From CAZJPS01 sp964548055 (GTDB lineage Bacteria; Patescibacteriota; Gracilibacteria; Peribacterales; Peribacteraceae): a stretch of DNA of 42,391 nucleotides. Position 1 is the stretch's first letter; every line of letters begins with the position of its first letter. The notes under the pieces were generated by a model. It saw nothing but the letters and a program-made list of their open reading frames with translations. It did no database searches and was not told the DNA's origin. Position numbers and translations under genes: made by a program. The DNA lies in assembly GCA_964548055.1 (NCBI GenBank), contig CAZJPS010000001.1, positions 1 to 42,391 of the forward strand. The letters are read 5' to 3'. Positions 1 through 8,399 of this stretch are shown here, piece after piece.

Positions 1-190
1 CACGGATGGCTACATCTGCAGGCATGTTGTGACGTGAGTAGACAAAGCCAAATTCGACTTTTGTTTTCTGCCAGCCAAAAACAATAAATCCAGGCACGCC
101 TAATTCTTGCAAAAAAGCTGTGCACTTCTTTTGAATTTCCGTGTTATCCATAGGATCCATATACGTAAAGGAAAGAGACAATTTGCTCAT
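1..190 (-). CDS. Hypothetical protein, N-terminal part (runs off the window edge)
   Basis: Reading the minus strand from an ATG at 190 gives 63 open codons to the edge of the window, starting MSKLSLSFTYMDPMDN and continuing through a mixed, non-repetitive sequence (VPGFIVFGWQK, VEFGFVYSRHN). It looks like a soluble globular protein, with no signal peptide or membrane segment in the visible part. I do not recognise the family. In-frame Met codons at residues 11 and 14 are alternative starts, and no ribosome binding site is visible at any of them. A strong terminator for the upstream gene lies 20 bases before it, so it probably has its own promoter, possibly the TATAAA about 13 bases before the ATG. 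Confidence 0.55.
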   Translation of the reverse strand, partial: MSKLSLSFTYMDPMDNTEIQKKCTAFLQELGVPGFIVFGWQKTKVEFGFVYSRHNMPADVAIR

Positions 191-209
191 ACATATACAC
201 GTATTTATA

Positions 210-237
210 AAAAGAGGGGAGACGTCTCCCCTCTTTT
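210..237 (-). terminator. Rho-independent terminator of the Cys-rich repeat gene
   Basis: A perfect 28-base palindrome (arms of 14, core GACGTC) lies directly after the stop codon at 255-257. On the minus strand it is followed by TTTTTAT, the normal layout of an intrinsic terminator. Confidence 0.85.
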
Positions 238-254
238 AGAATTATTTACTATTA

Positions 255-1561
255 CTAATGAATGTTTACTGAGTTTACGCTGCCACCTGTTACGTTCGTT
301 GTAACATTGGTAGAAGCGCTGTTATTGATAACTGCACTCTGGTTAGACTGGCCTTTGCCATTGCCTGCATCCTGATTTATCTCTGCAGAGTTCACAGTGG
401 AAGCATCTACATTTACGTTCATATCTGTATCTGCATTCATATCCACACTTGCATCCTTTGTGGACTGACCATTGCTTCCGCCCGTTTGATCGAGATTCAA
501 ATCATTAACGGCAGTGCCATCAACATTGACATCAACATTCGTGTTTCCATCATTGTTGATCACGGCATCCTGATTGTTCTGCTTTCCGCCTCCAACTTGA
601 TTGATCTCTCCACTATTTAGCGTGGAAGCATCTACATTTACGTTCGTATCCAAATTAGCATCAGCATTGACATCAGCATCCTTAGAAGACTGACCTGCAT
701 TGCTTCCGCCCTGATCGACATCAATGGTATTGGCGGCTGTTCCGTCTACGGCAACATCAACATCGGTATCACCTTCATTATTTACCATTGCATCCTGATT
801 GTCCTGGCTACCGCCGCAAGGACCACATCCTCCACCATTTCCACCATCCTGATTCACAACACTCGTATTCACTGTACTCGCATCTACTGCAACCGTTATA
901 TCAGTATCTGCATCAGCATCTACAAGCGCATTTCCATTAGCCTGGGCGCCGCAGCTATTGCAGTTATTCCCACAATTATTGTTGCATGGGTTGCCACAGT
1001 GGTTGTTGCATGGGGAACCACAGTTCCACATACAGGGAAGAACTGGTCCACAGTTGTCATCGCAATCGTTGTCGTTGTCATTGCAATTGTGTGTGCAAGG
1101 AGCTGGATTGCAATTGTGTGTGCATGGTGTTGGGTTGCAATTCACTGTGCACGGAGGTGTTGNNNNNNNNNNNNNNNNNNNNNNNNNNNNNNNNNNNNNN
1201 NNNNNNNNNNNNNNNNNNNNNNNNNNNNNNNNNNNNNNNNNNNNNNNNNNNNNNNNNNNNNNTGTGTGCATGGTGTTGGGTTGCAATTCACTGTGCACGG
1301 AGGTGTTGGGAAACAATGAGTGTTACAAGGGCTGACTGGAAGACAATTTGTATGACAAGGATTGAAGTTAAAACTATGACAGTTATAACCACACCCAGTT
1401 ACTTGGGGAATAACTTGTTGGTATGAAGTCTGGTAGCCAGACCAAAAATCACCCCATGAAAAACTAGCTGCGCTAGCAACACCAGCATTGAGGAGTAGCA
1501 ACGAAGCTGTTGCTAAAGAGGAGAGAACCTTGACGGTTCTACAGGATACATTTCCTAACAT
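255..1561 (-). CDS. Exported Cys-rich, Asn/Asp/Gln-rich repeat protein (interrupted by an assembly gap)
   Basis: The N-terminus (MLGNVSCRTVKVLSSLATAS, then a Leu/Ala-rich core ending at ASA) is a signal peptide. Next comes a Cys-rich section built on a 9-residue unit, PCTxNCNPx, then C-x3-C pairs (CDDNC, CMWNC, CNNHC, CNNNC). The rest is an acidic repeat region of about 75-77 residues per unit, opening with NQDA and carrying DVNVDGTA, GQSxKDA and NxxEINQ. These resemble the units of the 1557-residue protein at 2831-7504, and both end in a similar TNVTGGxxNS / FNITGGxNS tail. A 100-N gap splits the frame. Overlapping the identical 46-base flanks restores one frame of 386 residues. The spaced Gln/Asn residues recall curlin (CsgA-like) repeats, so an extracellular amyloid-like or beta-solenoid fibre cross-linked through Cys is possible. 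That is inference. An ECF-type promoter lies upstream. Confidence 0.75.
1117..1308. repeat. Identical 46-base copies flanking the assembly gap
   Basis: Positions 1117-1162 and 1263-1308 are the same 46 bases. They encode TPPCTVNCNPTPCT on the minus strand. Merging the copies removes 146 bases, which matches the frame offset between the two halves of the gene and leaves one continuous frame. The array may also contain more 27-base units than are shown. Confidence 0.85.
1163..1262. other. Assembly gap of 100 N
   Basis: Exactly 100 N, the usual placeholder for a scaffold gap of unknown size. It falls inside the 27-base tandem repeat encoding PCTxNCNPx, and the sequence on its two sides is identical for 46 bases. 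Confidence 0.97.
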
Positions 1562-1632
1562 AGAAGAGAGAGGGAAGAAAGTAGGTAAATGAGGGAAACA
1601 AACGAGATGTCCACTTTGTACTGCGTTGCCTT

Positions 1633-1658
1633 GACGTACATATCGGAAGTGCCTTACA
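1633..1658 (-). promoter_or_regulatory. Candidate ECF sigma promoter for the Cys-rich repeat gene
   Basis: On the minus strand TGTAAG (1658-1653) is followed by 16 bases and CGTC (1636-1633), about 70 bases before the ATG at 1561. The same pattern precedes three other exported-protein genes here (7550-7576, 12125-12150, 17790-17815). It resembles the TGAAAC/TGTAAC and CGTC/CGAC promoters known for ECF sigma factors. Confidence 0.55.
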
Positions 1659-1817
1659 AATTGAACTTCCCATTTCGCTATAGGATGTGCTTTTTATGCT
1701 TTGTTGGCAAATTCTAGAGGCAAACAAGCGTTGACAGAGAGTTCGCAGTGGCTTACGCTTGCATGCTGCGCTCAGCCCCAATGAAAGCCATTTTCTAATC
1801 TTTTTTTTCTCTCTTCT

Positions 1818-2153
1818 ATGCAAACCATGCAAATTCTTGGTAAATATAAATGGATTATCGCCGTTGCAGCAGTAGGCGTGTTCCTTTTTTACTGGTACGA
1901 AATACGTCCTGTGCGCTTGTACAGGAGCTGTTCAGCTCAAGCATCTGCTGATGCTCGCAAGCTTCTCTCCTCTAAAGCAGAGATTGCAAAAGGAACAGAT
2001 AAGGGTGCTGCATACGAAGAGCTAATAAAGAAAAATATGTATCTTCGTTCTGATTACGAATCTTTCCTCAATAAATGCCTTCTGTATTACGGACTCGCTG
2101 GCACGCAATCAGATCAAGGTACTGTAACTTCTAGCGCTGCCTCATCTAAGTAA
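1818..2153 (+). CDS. Small membrane-anchored hypothetical protein
   Basis: 111 residues. A single hydrophobic segment (about residues 11-26, WIIAVAAVGVFLFYWY) follows a short N-terminus with two Lys, so the rest (from about residue 30, with a helical stretch and two Cys) should lie outside the membrane. The C-terminus is Ser/Thr/Ala-rich. I do not recognise the family. A second in-frame Met sits at codon 4. The leader is almost pure C/T right up to the ATG and has no Shine-Dalgarno sequence. The gene is transcribed divergently from the Cys-rich repeat gene and is followed by a clear terminator. Confidence 0.65.
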   Translation: MQTMQILGKYKWIIAVAAVGVFLFYWYEIRPVRLYRSCSAQASADARKLLSSKAEIAKGTDKGAAYEELIKKNMYLRSDYESFLNKCLLYYGLAGTQSDQGTVTSSAASSK

Positions 2154-2167
2154 TTCAAGCTATCAAC

Positions 2168-2198
2168 AAAAAGACCGATCCTCATGATCGGTCTTTTT
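2168..2198 (+). terminator. Rho-independent terminator of the small membrane protein gene
   Basis: A 13-base stem (AAAAAGACCGATC with GATCGGTCTTTTT) around the loop CTCAT, 15 bases after the stop codon and with a T-run. The A-run on the other side could let it work in both directions. Confidence 0.88.
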
Positions 2199-2358
2199 AT
2201 TATGACAACTTTGTCCAAAGATGAGCCCTTCAGAATAAAGAAAACTAAGAATGTAGTAGGTGGTAAAAAATAAATATGTGGCTTGTGGATGGGCACTTTG
2301 CGATATCCAAAGTAAAACAATGTTTCTGGCCATCATCACTGTGCTAAACATCCCTCGG

Positions 2359-2632
2359 GTAGAAAACCCGCTGAGGTAGAAAAGGCGGACAAAAAATATG
2401 ATAGATCAGAGCGGCCTTTCCTGGCCGCGGGCCTGGAGGAAAGATTTCTCCTATTCCCCCACCCAAGCCCTCCCCCTCCAGGGAGGGAATGTGTGTTTTG
2501 TTTTTAATGAATCTCCCTTCCCCCCCTGCTTGTCCTCCATAGCTTTATCGAAGGAGGATGGGGGAAGGGCCGGGGATGGGGGGCGGAACGCGGGTGACAT
2601 CACCCCGCACCACCACGTGTAGAAAACCCGCT
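2359..2632. repeat. Gene-free GC-rich palindromic element bounded by 14-base direct repeats
   Basis: The 677 bases between 2154 and 2830 hold no convincing gene. Inside, GTAGAAAACCCGCT occurs at 2359-2372 and again at 2619-2632. Between the copies lie nested inverted repeats: an outer imperfect pair (2456-2471 with 2566-2582), an inner pair around 2516-2568 (CCTTCCCCC and TCCTCC against GGAGGA and GGGGGAAGG), a hairpin at 2590-2610 and a small GGCC hairpin near 2412-2427. Strand-biased C-runs followed by G-runs are typical of REP-like or MITE-like intergenic elements. The two direct repeats could be a target-site duplication or part of the element. No transposase is present. Confidence 0.5.
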
Positions 2633-2778
2633 CTGCGATATAAAATTTTTCAAAACCTTTATCCCCCTCACAACATTTATCCATTTTATCCCCTTTTTTC
2701 CTTTCTATTTTCTTGAACCTTGAAACTTAACCGTTCGAACTTCTTCCCCACGACACCTTACGCATCATCCACATCCAC

Positions 2779-2808
2779 AAAAGAAAGGACCCTTTCGGGT
2801 CCTTTCTT
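2779..2808 (-). terminator. Rho-independent terminator of the giant repeat gene
   Basis: A 12-base perfect stem (AAGAAAGGACCC / GGGTCCTTTCTT) with a 4-base loop, 23 bases after the stop codon at 2831. On the minus strand it ends in CTTTCTTTTG. Confidence 0.85.
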
Positions 2809-2830
2809 ATTCCAATGACAACGGGTTCGA

Positions 2831-5800
2831 TTAGTTCGAAGTCTGGTTTACCGTTGTGTTGCTGTTTGCACCACCAGTGATATTGAAGGTGGAGTTGGAA
2901 TTAGCATTGCTTGTTGTAGCAGCATTCTGGTTGACCGGAGTAGCACCTGCGCCATTCTGGTTCACCGTTGTGTTGCTATCAGCTACGTTCGTCTGGCTTC
3001 CAGACATATCGTTTGCTGCAGTTGTCGTTGTGTCAGCGTTCTGATTTGTGCTGTCACTGTTAGCTGCCTGATTCACTTCGTTGTTTGCATCAGCTGAACC
3101 GGCTACGTTCATTTCAGCGTTTGCATTTACATCGGAATCAGAGGTTGCAGCCTGGCCACAGACACCGCTTCCGCAGTTCTGATTGACCGTGATGTTGTCC
3201 TGAGCAGCATTTGCCTGGTCAGCCTCAAGATCACTTGCTGCACCAACATTGCTTTCTGCATCTTGGTTAGCAAGGTCAGCCGTGGAATTCTGATTGATTT
3301 CAGAATCAGCATCAGCCTCGGAAGCTACATTCTGTGTAGCATCTGCATCAGCCTGTGACTGTGTTCCAACGAACTGAGCACATACAACACCCGTGCAGTT
3401 CTGAGTTGCATTTACATTGTTGATTGCAGCGTTCTGCTGATCTGCATCAGCATCGGAAGCAGCACCAACATTCTGTTTTGCATTCTGGTTGGAATCAACG
3501 CCATCAGCGTTCTGGTTGATTTCTCCATCTGCGTCAGCACCAGAAACAACAGTCTGATCTGCATCAGCGTCAGCAACAGTGTCCGTAAGGATCAACTGAG
3601 CGCACACGAGTGCAGTGCAGTTTTCTGTAGCATCAATATTGTTTACAGCAGCGTTCTGCTGAGTACCGCTTGCACCGGAAGCAGCACCAACATTGCTATC
3701 TGCATCCTGATTTGTCTTCAGATCGCCACCATCCTGGTTAATGCCGTTAGTGGCACTTGCACCAGAGTTAACGTTCTGGCTTGCATCAGCATCTGCCAAT
3801 GCAGCGATATCGATGAGCTGAGCACAGACAAGACCAGCACACACATGTGTAACACCAATATTGTTCACAGCAGCGTTCTGCTGATTACCATTTGCTCCAC
3901 TTGCTGCACCTGTATTAGCAACAGCGTTCTGGTTCGTAAGATCACCATTTACATTGTTGTTCTGATCGATACCGGTAGCTGCAGCAGCACCGCTTGTAAC
4001 ATCCTGATCAGCATCAGATACAGCAGCTGCATCTACAACTGCGCTCTGTGCACAAACTGGGCCTGTGCAGTTTGTATCTACATCTACATCATTGATAGCA
4101 GCTGCAACCTGGTTACCGTTTGCACCGCTGAGAGCAGCTGTGTTTGCAGTAGCATCCTGGTTTGCACTGTTACCATCGTTGTTTTGCACGATACCTGTGA
4201 AATCAAGAGCAAAACTGCTTACGTCCTGATCTGCATCAGTTGCAGCATCAAGATCCAAATCAACAGCCTGGCCTGCGCTGTTTCCCGTGCTGACCATATC
4301 TACATCAGCAACGTTTGCAGCTACAACTCCCTGATCACCATTTGCGCCAGAGAGAGCAGCGCTGTTTACAACAGCATTCTGATTTGCACCAACTGGATCC
4401 TGCACAACTGCTGTGAGGTTTGCAGCGACGGAATCTACATCCTGATCGCCAGCTGCACCAGCATCTAAGTCTGCAACAACATTCATGTTTGCAGCACCGT
4501 CAGTATTGACGAGAGTTGCATCAAGCGTGTTCACAGAACCAATGCCCTGGCTAGCGCCTGCGCCAGCGAGTGCAAGGCTATCTACATCTGCATCCTGGTT
4601 TGCAGTGCCATCAACCGTCTGGTTAAGGCCTACAGTATTCAAACCTGTTGCAGATACGTCCTGGCTACCGGCAGTGCCAGCAGCAAGATCTGCAGCAAGA
4701 TCCATATTCGCGCTACCATCATCGTTCACCATGGCAACTGTAGAGCCATTTACGCTGCCAAGATTCTGCTCAGCACCCACGAGGGAAGCTGCTGCAGCAT
4801 CAATGTTAGCATTCTGGTTTCCATTGCCATCAATGTCCTGATCGGCAGTGATGAGGTTCACAGCGTTGCCTTCTGCATTCTGAGCACATGCAACACCTGC
4901 ATCCATATCAACATCTGCATCGAAGTTCACATTGCCATCGTCGTTCGCCATCACCAAAGTTCCAACGTTCACTGCAGATCCGTTCTGCTCTACAAGAACA
5001 GCGTCTGTTGCAGCGCCCGCAAGAACAAGGTTCTGGTTTCCGTTGCTGCAGCAACCATCAATGTCCTGCTCAGCATCAATAACGCTCACTGCATTTCCTT
5101 CAGCGTTCTGAGCCAAACTTGTACCTGCTCCCAATCCGAGAGCGCCATTGAAGTTTGCATTGCCATCGTCGTTCGTTTGGATGGCTGTTGCAACGTTTGT
5201 AGCAACACCATTCTGGCTGCCTGCAACTGTGTCGGCAGCAACGCTGGCGCTGTCTATGTCCTGATTGCCTGTGCCATCGTTATCCTGTGTAGCAGAAACG
5301 AATGAAGTTGCTGGGCCAAACAAGGTCTGGCTTCCTTCAACATCTGCATCAGCAACGATATCAAGATCATGATTTGCATTGCCATCGTCGTTAGCTTGGA
5401 TAGCCGTTGCAAGGTTTCCTGCTGAAAGATCCTGTCCACCGAGAACAGCATCTGTAGCAAGAGATGAGTTATTGATATCCATGTTCGCAGTACCGTCATT
5501 ACCAATTTGGGTACCTACAAAGATGCTGTTTGCCTCACCGCTTGCAACCTGAGCTCCTCCTGTAACAGCGGCAAGAACCATATCTGCATCAGCATTCTGA
5601 TCACCATCGTCATTTACCTGTGTCAGAACTCCAACGTTGCTCGAAGCAACATCCTGAGCTGCAAATACACCATCAAGAGCTGCATTTTCATTATCAATGT
5701 CAGCATTCATGGAACCGTCATCATTGAGCTGTGTAATGACATTTGTTGAGTTAGCTTCTCCTGCAGCTACCTGTGTAGCAAGAGCAGCAGCTACTCCTGT

Positions 5801-7504
5801 CTGATCGGAATCCTGGTTTGCATCGCCATTATCGTTGCTCTGGCCTGCAACAAGGATATTTGATGCATCTACTTCCTGACCTGCAGCAACAAGATCAGCT
5901 GCAAGAGAGGTGTTGTCCACATCAGCATTCATGGAACCGTCATCATTCGCCTGAGTGATGACATTCGTATCAGCTGCACTACCGAGAGCGACCTGCGTTC
6001 CATCTACGAGAGAAACTGCTGTCTGCGAAAGATCCTGGTTTGCGTCGCCACCGTTGTTGCTCTGACCTGCAACTGCAAGGTTAGCTGCAAAAAGATCCTG
6101 GCCTGCAAAAACCAAATCGACTGCTGTGGAATCGTTATCCACATCAGCATTCATAGGACCATCACCATTGAACTGACCAACGATATTGAAAGAAACTGCT
6201 GGGCCATCGATGAGCTGTGTAGCCTCTGTGCCTGCGAGCAAGTTCTGTTCGCCATCTTGGTTAGCCATGTCGTTGTTGCTGTTTTGTGCAAGAACACCAA
6301 CATTTGCACTTCCTGCGGACTGTTCACCTGCTGCCCCACTGAAGGCATCAGATTGGTTGTCTGCATCAGCATTGAAAGGACCATTGCCACCAACCTGCGT
6401 GAGAGTATTGACGCTGAAAGCTGTGCTTCCAACAGTCTGAAGTGCCTCCGTAAGAGCAGCGGCATTTACATCTGCATCCTGATTGCTTGGACCGTTCAAA
6501 GAATTCTGAGCAATCATTACAACGTTGCTGTTCATAATGTCCTGGCCAGCAGCCACAAGCGCAAGCGCGCTGGAAGCGTTGTCCATGTTTGCATTTGAAG
6601 AACCATTTCCTCCTACCTGAGCAAGAGTGTTTACGTTGCCGGATACACCATTAACGAGCTGTGCAACTCCTGCAATATTAAGGAGGTCCACACCAACGTT
6701 CTGGTTACACATTGATCCGCAGTTCTGCGTGATAATGACATTATTATTGTTCGTCACATTGTTAATAGCATTCACAATTGTGCTAGAAAGCACAGTGTTG
6801 AGAAGGTTCTGATTTACAGGACCGTTACCGGCAACCTGTATAAGAGTAGTGTCAGCCAAAGAGCCACCACCTACTACCTGAAGTACATCAGAAAGACCGA
6901 GTGCACCAACTTCTAGCATCTGGTTCACCTGATTTCCATTGCTACCCTGAGCAAGCTGAATAGCATTTTCCGTATCTACACCAGCTTCCACACCAATGCC
7001 TGTAGCTGCTGCTGTGCCAGAAACGATATCCTGGTTTGCTGTATTTCCAGCAAGCTGCGTTGCATCCGTAGAAGCAACAGACTGCCCTCCAACCAAAAGA
7101 TCAAAGAGGCTTGCTGCTGTGGCACCAACCACGCCATCCTGGTTGGATTGGCCGCCACCTGTGTGAGTCTGAGTATTGGCAACATTGTTATTTGCAAAAA
7201 TTCCACCTGCAATATCTGCAGTTGTGTCAGCTTGCGTACCGAGCAAAGCATCTTGGTTAACGCTTCCTCCTCCTACCTGAGTAAGGGAAGTTGCATCTGT
7301 TGCGCCTGTGATTACGCTTGCACCAATGTTGGTAAGAGCGTTCACAATGCTGCTAAAACTAGCATTACCGGAGGCCTGAGCGCCGCCAATGCCAAGCATC
7401 ATCACTGCGATGACACCTGTGGCCTGCAAAGCCTTCGATGGAAGCTTGAGCTTCCACTGTGTGGATGTTTTTTTCCTGTTTCGAGTTTGCTGTCTATCGG
7501 ACAT
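2831..7504 (-). CDS. Giant exported Asn/Asp/Gln/Ala-rich repeat protein, curlin-like pattern
   Basis: 1557 residues. A long basic N-terminus (RQQTRNRKK, KLKLPSK) precedes a hydrophobic core ending AQASG, so export through a long signal peptide is likely. The remainder is one continuous repeat region, very acidic and nearly free of Lys and Arg, made of short segments such as NQDA, QxNDDGxxNxD and VxAxxQ. The last third resolves into units of 74-76 residues, each with a Cys pair (CTGPVCAQ, CAGLVCAQ, CTALVCAQ, CTGVVCAQ, CGSGVCGQ). The regularly spaced Gln, Asn and Gly recall the Q-x-G-x-N-x-A rhythm of curlin repeats, so an extracellular amyloid-like fibre or beta-solenoid is my best guess. Other extended adhesins are possible. 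No CsgG- or CsgE-like partner is visible. The gene lies 136 bases downstream of an ECF sigma gene and has its own ECF-type promoter. Its related partner is at 255-1561. Confidence 0.8.
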   Translation of the reverse strand: MSDRQQTRNRKKTSTQWKLKLPSKALQATGVIAVMMLGIGGAQASGNASFSSIVNALTNIGASVITGATDATSLTQVGGGSVNQDALLGTQADTTADIAGGIFANNNVANTQTHTGGGQSNQDGVVGATAASLFDLLVGGQSVASTDATQLAGNTANQDIVSGTAAATGIGVEAGVDTENAIQLAQGSNGNQVNQMLEVGALGLSDVLQVVGGGSLADTTLIQVAGNGPVNQNLLNTVLSSTIVNAINNVTNNNNVIITQNCGSMCNQNVGVDLLNIAGVAQLVNGVSGNVNTLAQVGGNGSSNANMDNASSALALVAAGQDIMNSNVVMIAQNSLNGPSNQDADVNAAALTEALQTVGSTAFSVNTLTQVGGNGPFNADADNQSDAFSGAAGEQSAGSANVGVLAQNSNNDMANQDGEQNLLAGTEATQLIDGPAVSFNIVGQFNGDGPMNADVDNDSTAVDLVFAGQDLFAANLAVAGQSNNGGDANQDLSQTAVSLVDGTQVALGSAADTNVITQANDDGSMNADVDNTSLAADLVAAGQEVDASNILVAGQSNDNGDANQDSDQTGVAAALATQVAAGEANSTNVITQLNDDGSMNADIDNENAALDGVFAAQDVASSNVGVLTQVNDDGDQNADADMVLAAVTGGAQVASGEANSIFVGTQIGNDGTANMDINNSSLATDAVLGGQDLSAGNLATAIQANDDGNANHDLDIVADADVEGSQTLFGPATSFVSATQDNDGTGNQDIDSASVAADTVAGSQNGVATNVATAIQTNDDGNANFNGALGLGAGTSLAQNAEGNAVSVIDAEQDIDGCCSNGNQNLVLAGAATDAVLVEQNGSAVNVGTLVMANDDGNVNFDADVDMDAGVACAQNAEGNAVNLITADQDIDGNGNQNANIDAAAASLVGAEQNLGSVNGSTVAMVNDDGSANMDLAADLAAGTAGSQDVSATGLNTVGLNQTVDGTANQDADVDSLALAGAGASQGIGSVNTLDATLVNTDGAANMNVVADLDAGAAGDQDVDSVAANLTAVVQDPVGANQNAVVNSAALSGANGDQGVVAANVADVDMVSTGNSAGQAVDLDLDAATDADQDVSSFALDFTGIVQNNDGNSANQDATANTAALSGANGNQVAAAINDVDVDTNCTGPVCAQSAVVDAAAVSDADQDVTSGAAAATGIDQNNNVNGDLTNQNAVANTGAASGANGNQQNAAVNNIGVTHVCAGLVCAQLIDIAALADADASQNVNSGASATNGINQDGGDLKTNQDADSNVGAASGASGTQQNAAVNNIDATENCTALVCAQLILTDTVADADADQTVVSGADADGEINQNADGVDSNQNAKQNVGAASDADADQQNAAINNVNATQNCTGVVCAQFVGTQSQADADATQNVASEADADSEINQNSTADLANQDAESNVGAASDLEADQANAAQDNITVNQNCGSGVCGQAATSDSDVNANAEMNVAGSADANNEVNQAANSDSTNQNADTTTTAANDMSGSQTNVADSNTTVNQNGAGATPVNQNAATTSNANSNSTFNITGGANSNTTVNQTSN

Positions 7505-7549
7505 AGCAGGAAGAGGGGAAGGTATAAGAAGATATGAAGTGAGCTAATA

Positions 7550-7576
7550 GACGACCCGTATGTTTCTATGGTTACA
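7550..7576 (-). promoter_or_regulatory. Candidate ECF sigma promoter for the giant repeat gene
   Basis: On the minus strand TGTAAC (7576-7571), 17 bases, then CGTC (7553-7550), about 46 bases before the ATG at 7504. It lies between the ECF sigma gene and the repeat gene, so the sigma factor may switch on its immediate neighbour. Confidence 0.6.
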
Positions 7577-7640
7577 AAAGCGAACTTGATATTTATTTTA
7601 ATTTAATTTTAATATTCACTTTGAATAGAATACTTTCCAT

Positions 7641-8210
7641 CTACAACGTTTCAGGACGCGGGCGGCGGTCCAATTTTAAACGCGCACGTTTTTCGGACGT
7701 TTTTCGGAACATCCTATCGCCTAGACCCTTCACTATACGATGTAAGCGAACTGCAACTGTGTTGCGTTTTAGGCCTGTGGCTGCAGCAATATCGGAAGGA
7801 CGCATACCATTGAGATAACGCATGACAAGCAAATCGTATTCCTTTCTTTCTTTCAGTTCCTGAAGGGTATGCCATACATCTAAACGCTTCTGCATGGCAT
7901 CTGTATCATCTTTTCCTGGGTCGAAACCCTGTTCGTGCAGTGCATCTAAAGATACTTCTCCTTTGCGCTTACGTCTGCGCACTTCATCCACAATTAAATT
8001 GGTAGCCACCTTAAATAAAAACGTTTTCATGTTCTCAACTACCTTTCCTGCCTTCAAATACTCCCACGTACGCAGAAATGTCTCCTGTAAGGCTTCTTCT
8101 GCCTTGCCTGTATCGCCCAAATGATAGTAACAGTGACGATAAATCATACTGGCATACTGCTCGTACGCCTCAGTGAACTGCTCGGTGATGGCCCCGTCTT
8201 TGTCGTACAT
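7641..8210 (-). CDS. ECF-family RNA polymerase sigma factor
   Basis: 189 residues, the usual length for an extracytoplasmic-function sigma factor. Region 2 is seen at about residues 13-75 (YEQYASMIYRHCYYHLGD, AEEALQETFLRTWEYL, then FLFKVATNLIVDEVRRRKRK, which melts and binds the -10). Region 4 is at about 115-165 and ends in the helix-turn-helix MRPSDIAAATGLKRNTVAVR. A basic tail follows (RKTSEKRARLKLDRRPRP). No anti-sigma factor gene is adjacent, which is unusual for the family. Transcription runs into the giant repeat gene, with no terminator in the 136 bases between. Four TGTAAN-N16/17-CGTC sites in the window make it the likely regulator of the exported repeat and surface proteins. No copy of that motif is seen upstream of the sigma gene itself. 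Confidence 0.92.
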   Translation of the reverse strand: MYDKDGAITEQFTEAYEQYASMIYRHCYYHLGDTGKAEEALQETFLRTWEYLKAGKVVENMKTFLFKVATNLIVDEVRRRKRKGEVSLDALHEQGFDPGKDDTDAMQKRLDVWHTLQELKERKEYDLLVMRYLNGMRPSDIAAATGLKRNTVAVRLHRIVKGLGDRMFRKTSEKRARLKLDRRPRPETL

Positions 8211-8242
8211 AGATAAGGGCTACAAAAAAGGGAGCAATCGTA

Positions 8243-8275
8243 CCAATGTAGGATCTTTTTCCAATGTACAATTGG
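8243..8275. promoter_or_regulatory. Possible operator in the divergent sigma/protease intergenic region
   Basis: CCAATGTA occurs at 8243-8250 and 8261-8268 (18 bases apart), and the second copy forms an inverted pair with ATTGG at 8271-8275 (TCCAAT GTACA ATTGGA). The 189-base region separates the divergent ECF sigma and subtilase genes. Repeats in this setting suggest a regulator binding site, but no partner is known. Confidence 0.35.
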
Positions 8276-8399
8276 ACAATTTTGATAGACATTCCGCAAG
8301 TAACAAGTTCTTGTATCACTAAGAGAAAAGATTTGTGTCATTTTTTCTTGTAGATCACAATAGTACGTCCTTGGCTCAAGGCCTTTACCCCATATTCCC

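Noticed and set aside
1539..1832. A 97-codon minus-strand frame in the region between the Cys-rich repeat gene and the small membrane protein gene
   Set aside because: It overlaps the starts of both flanking genes and the candidate ECF promoter, and its composition is not protein-like.
2398..2622. Frames of 74-77 codons on both strands over the palindromic element
   Set aside because: Their sequence is only the translation of C- and G-runs of the repeat element; they lack a start context and protein-like composition.
3845..4468. A 207-codon open frame antisense to the giant repeat gene, rich in Cys, Ile, Thr and Ser
   Set aside because: It is the mirror of repetitive Asn/Asp/Ala codons on the other strand. 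Several such frames occur along the repeat, and none has a promoter or known domain.
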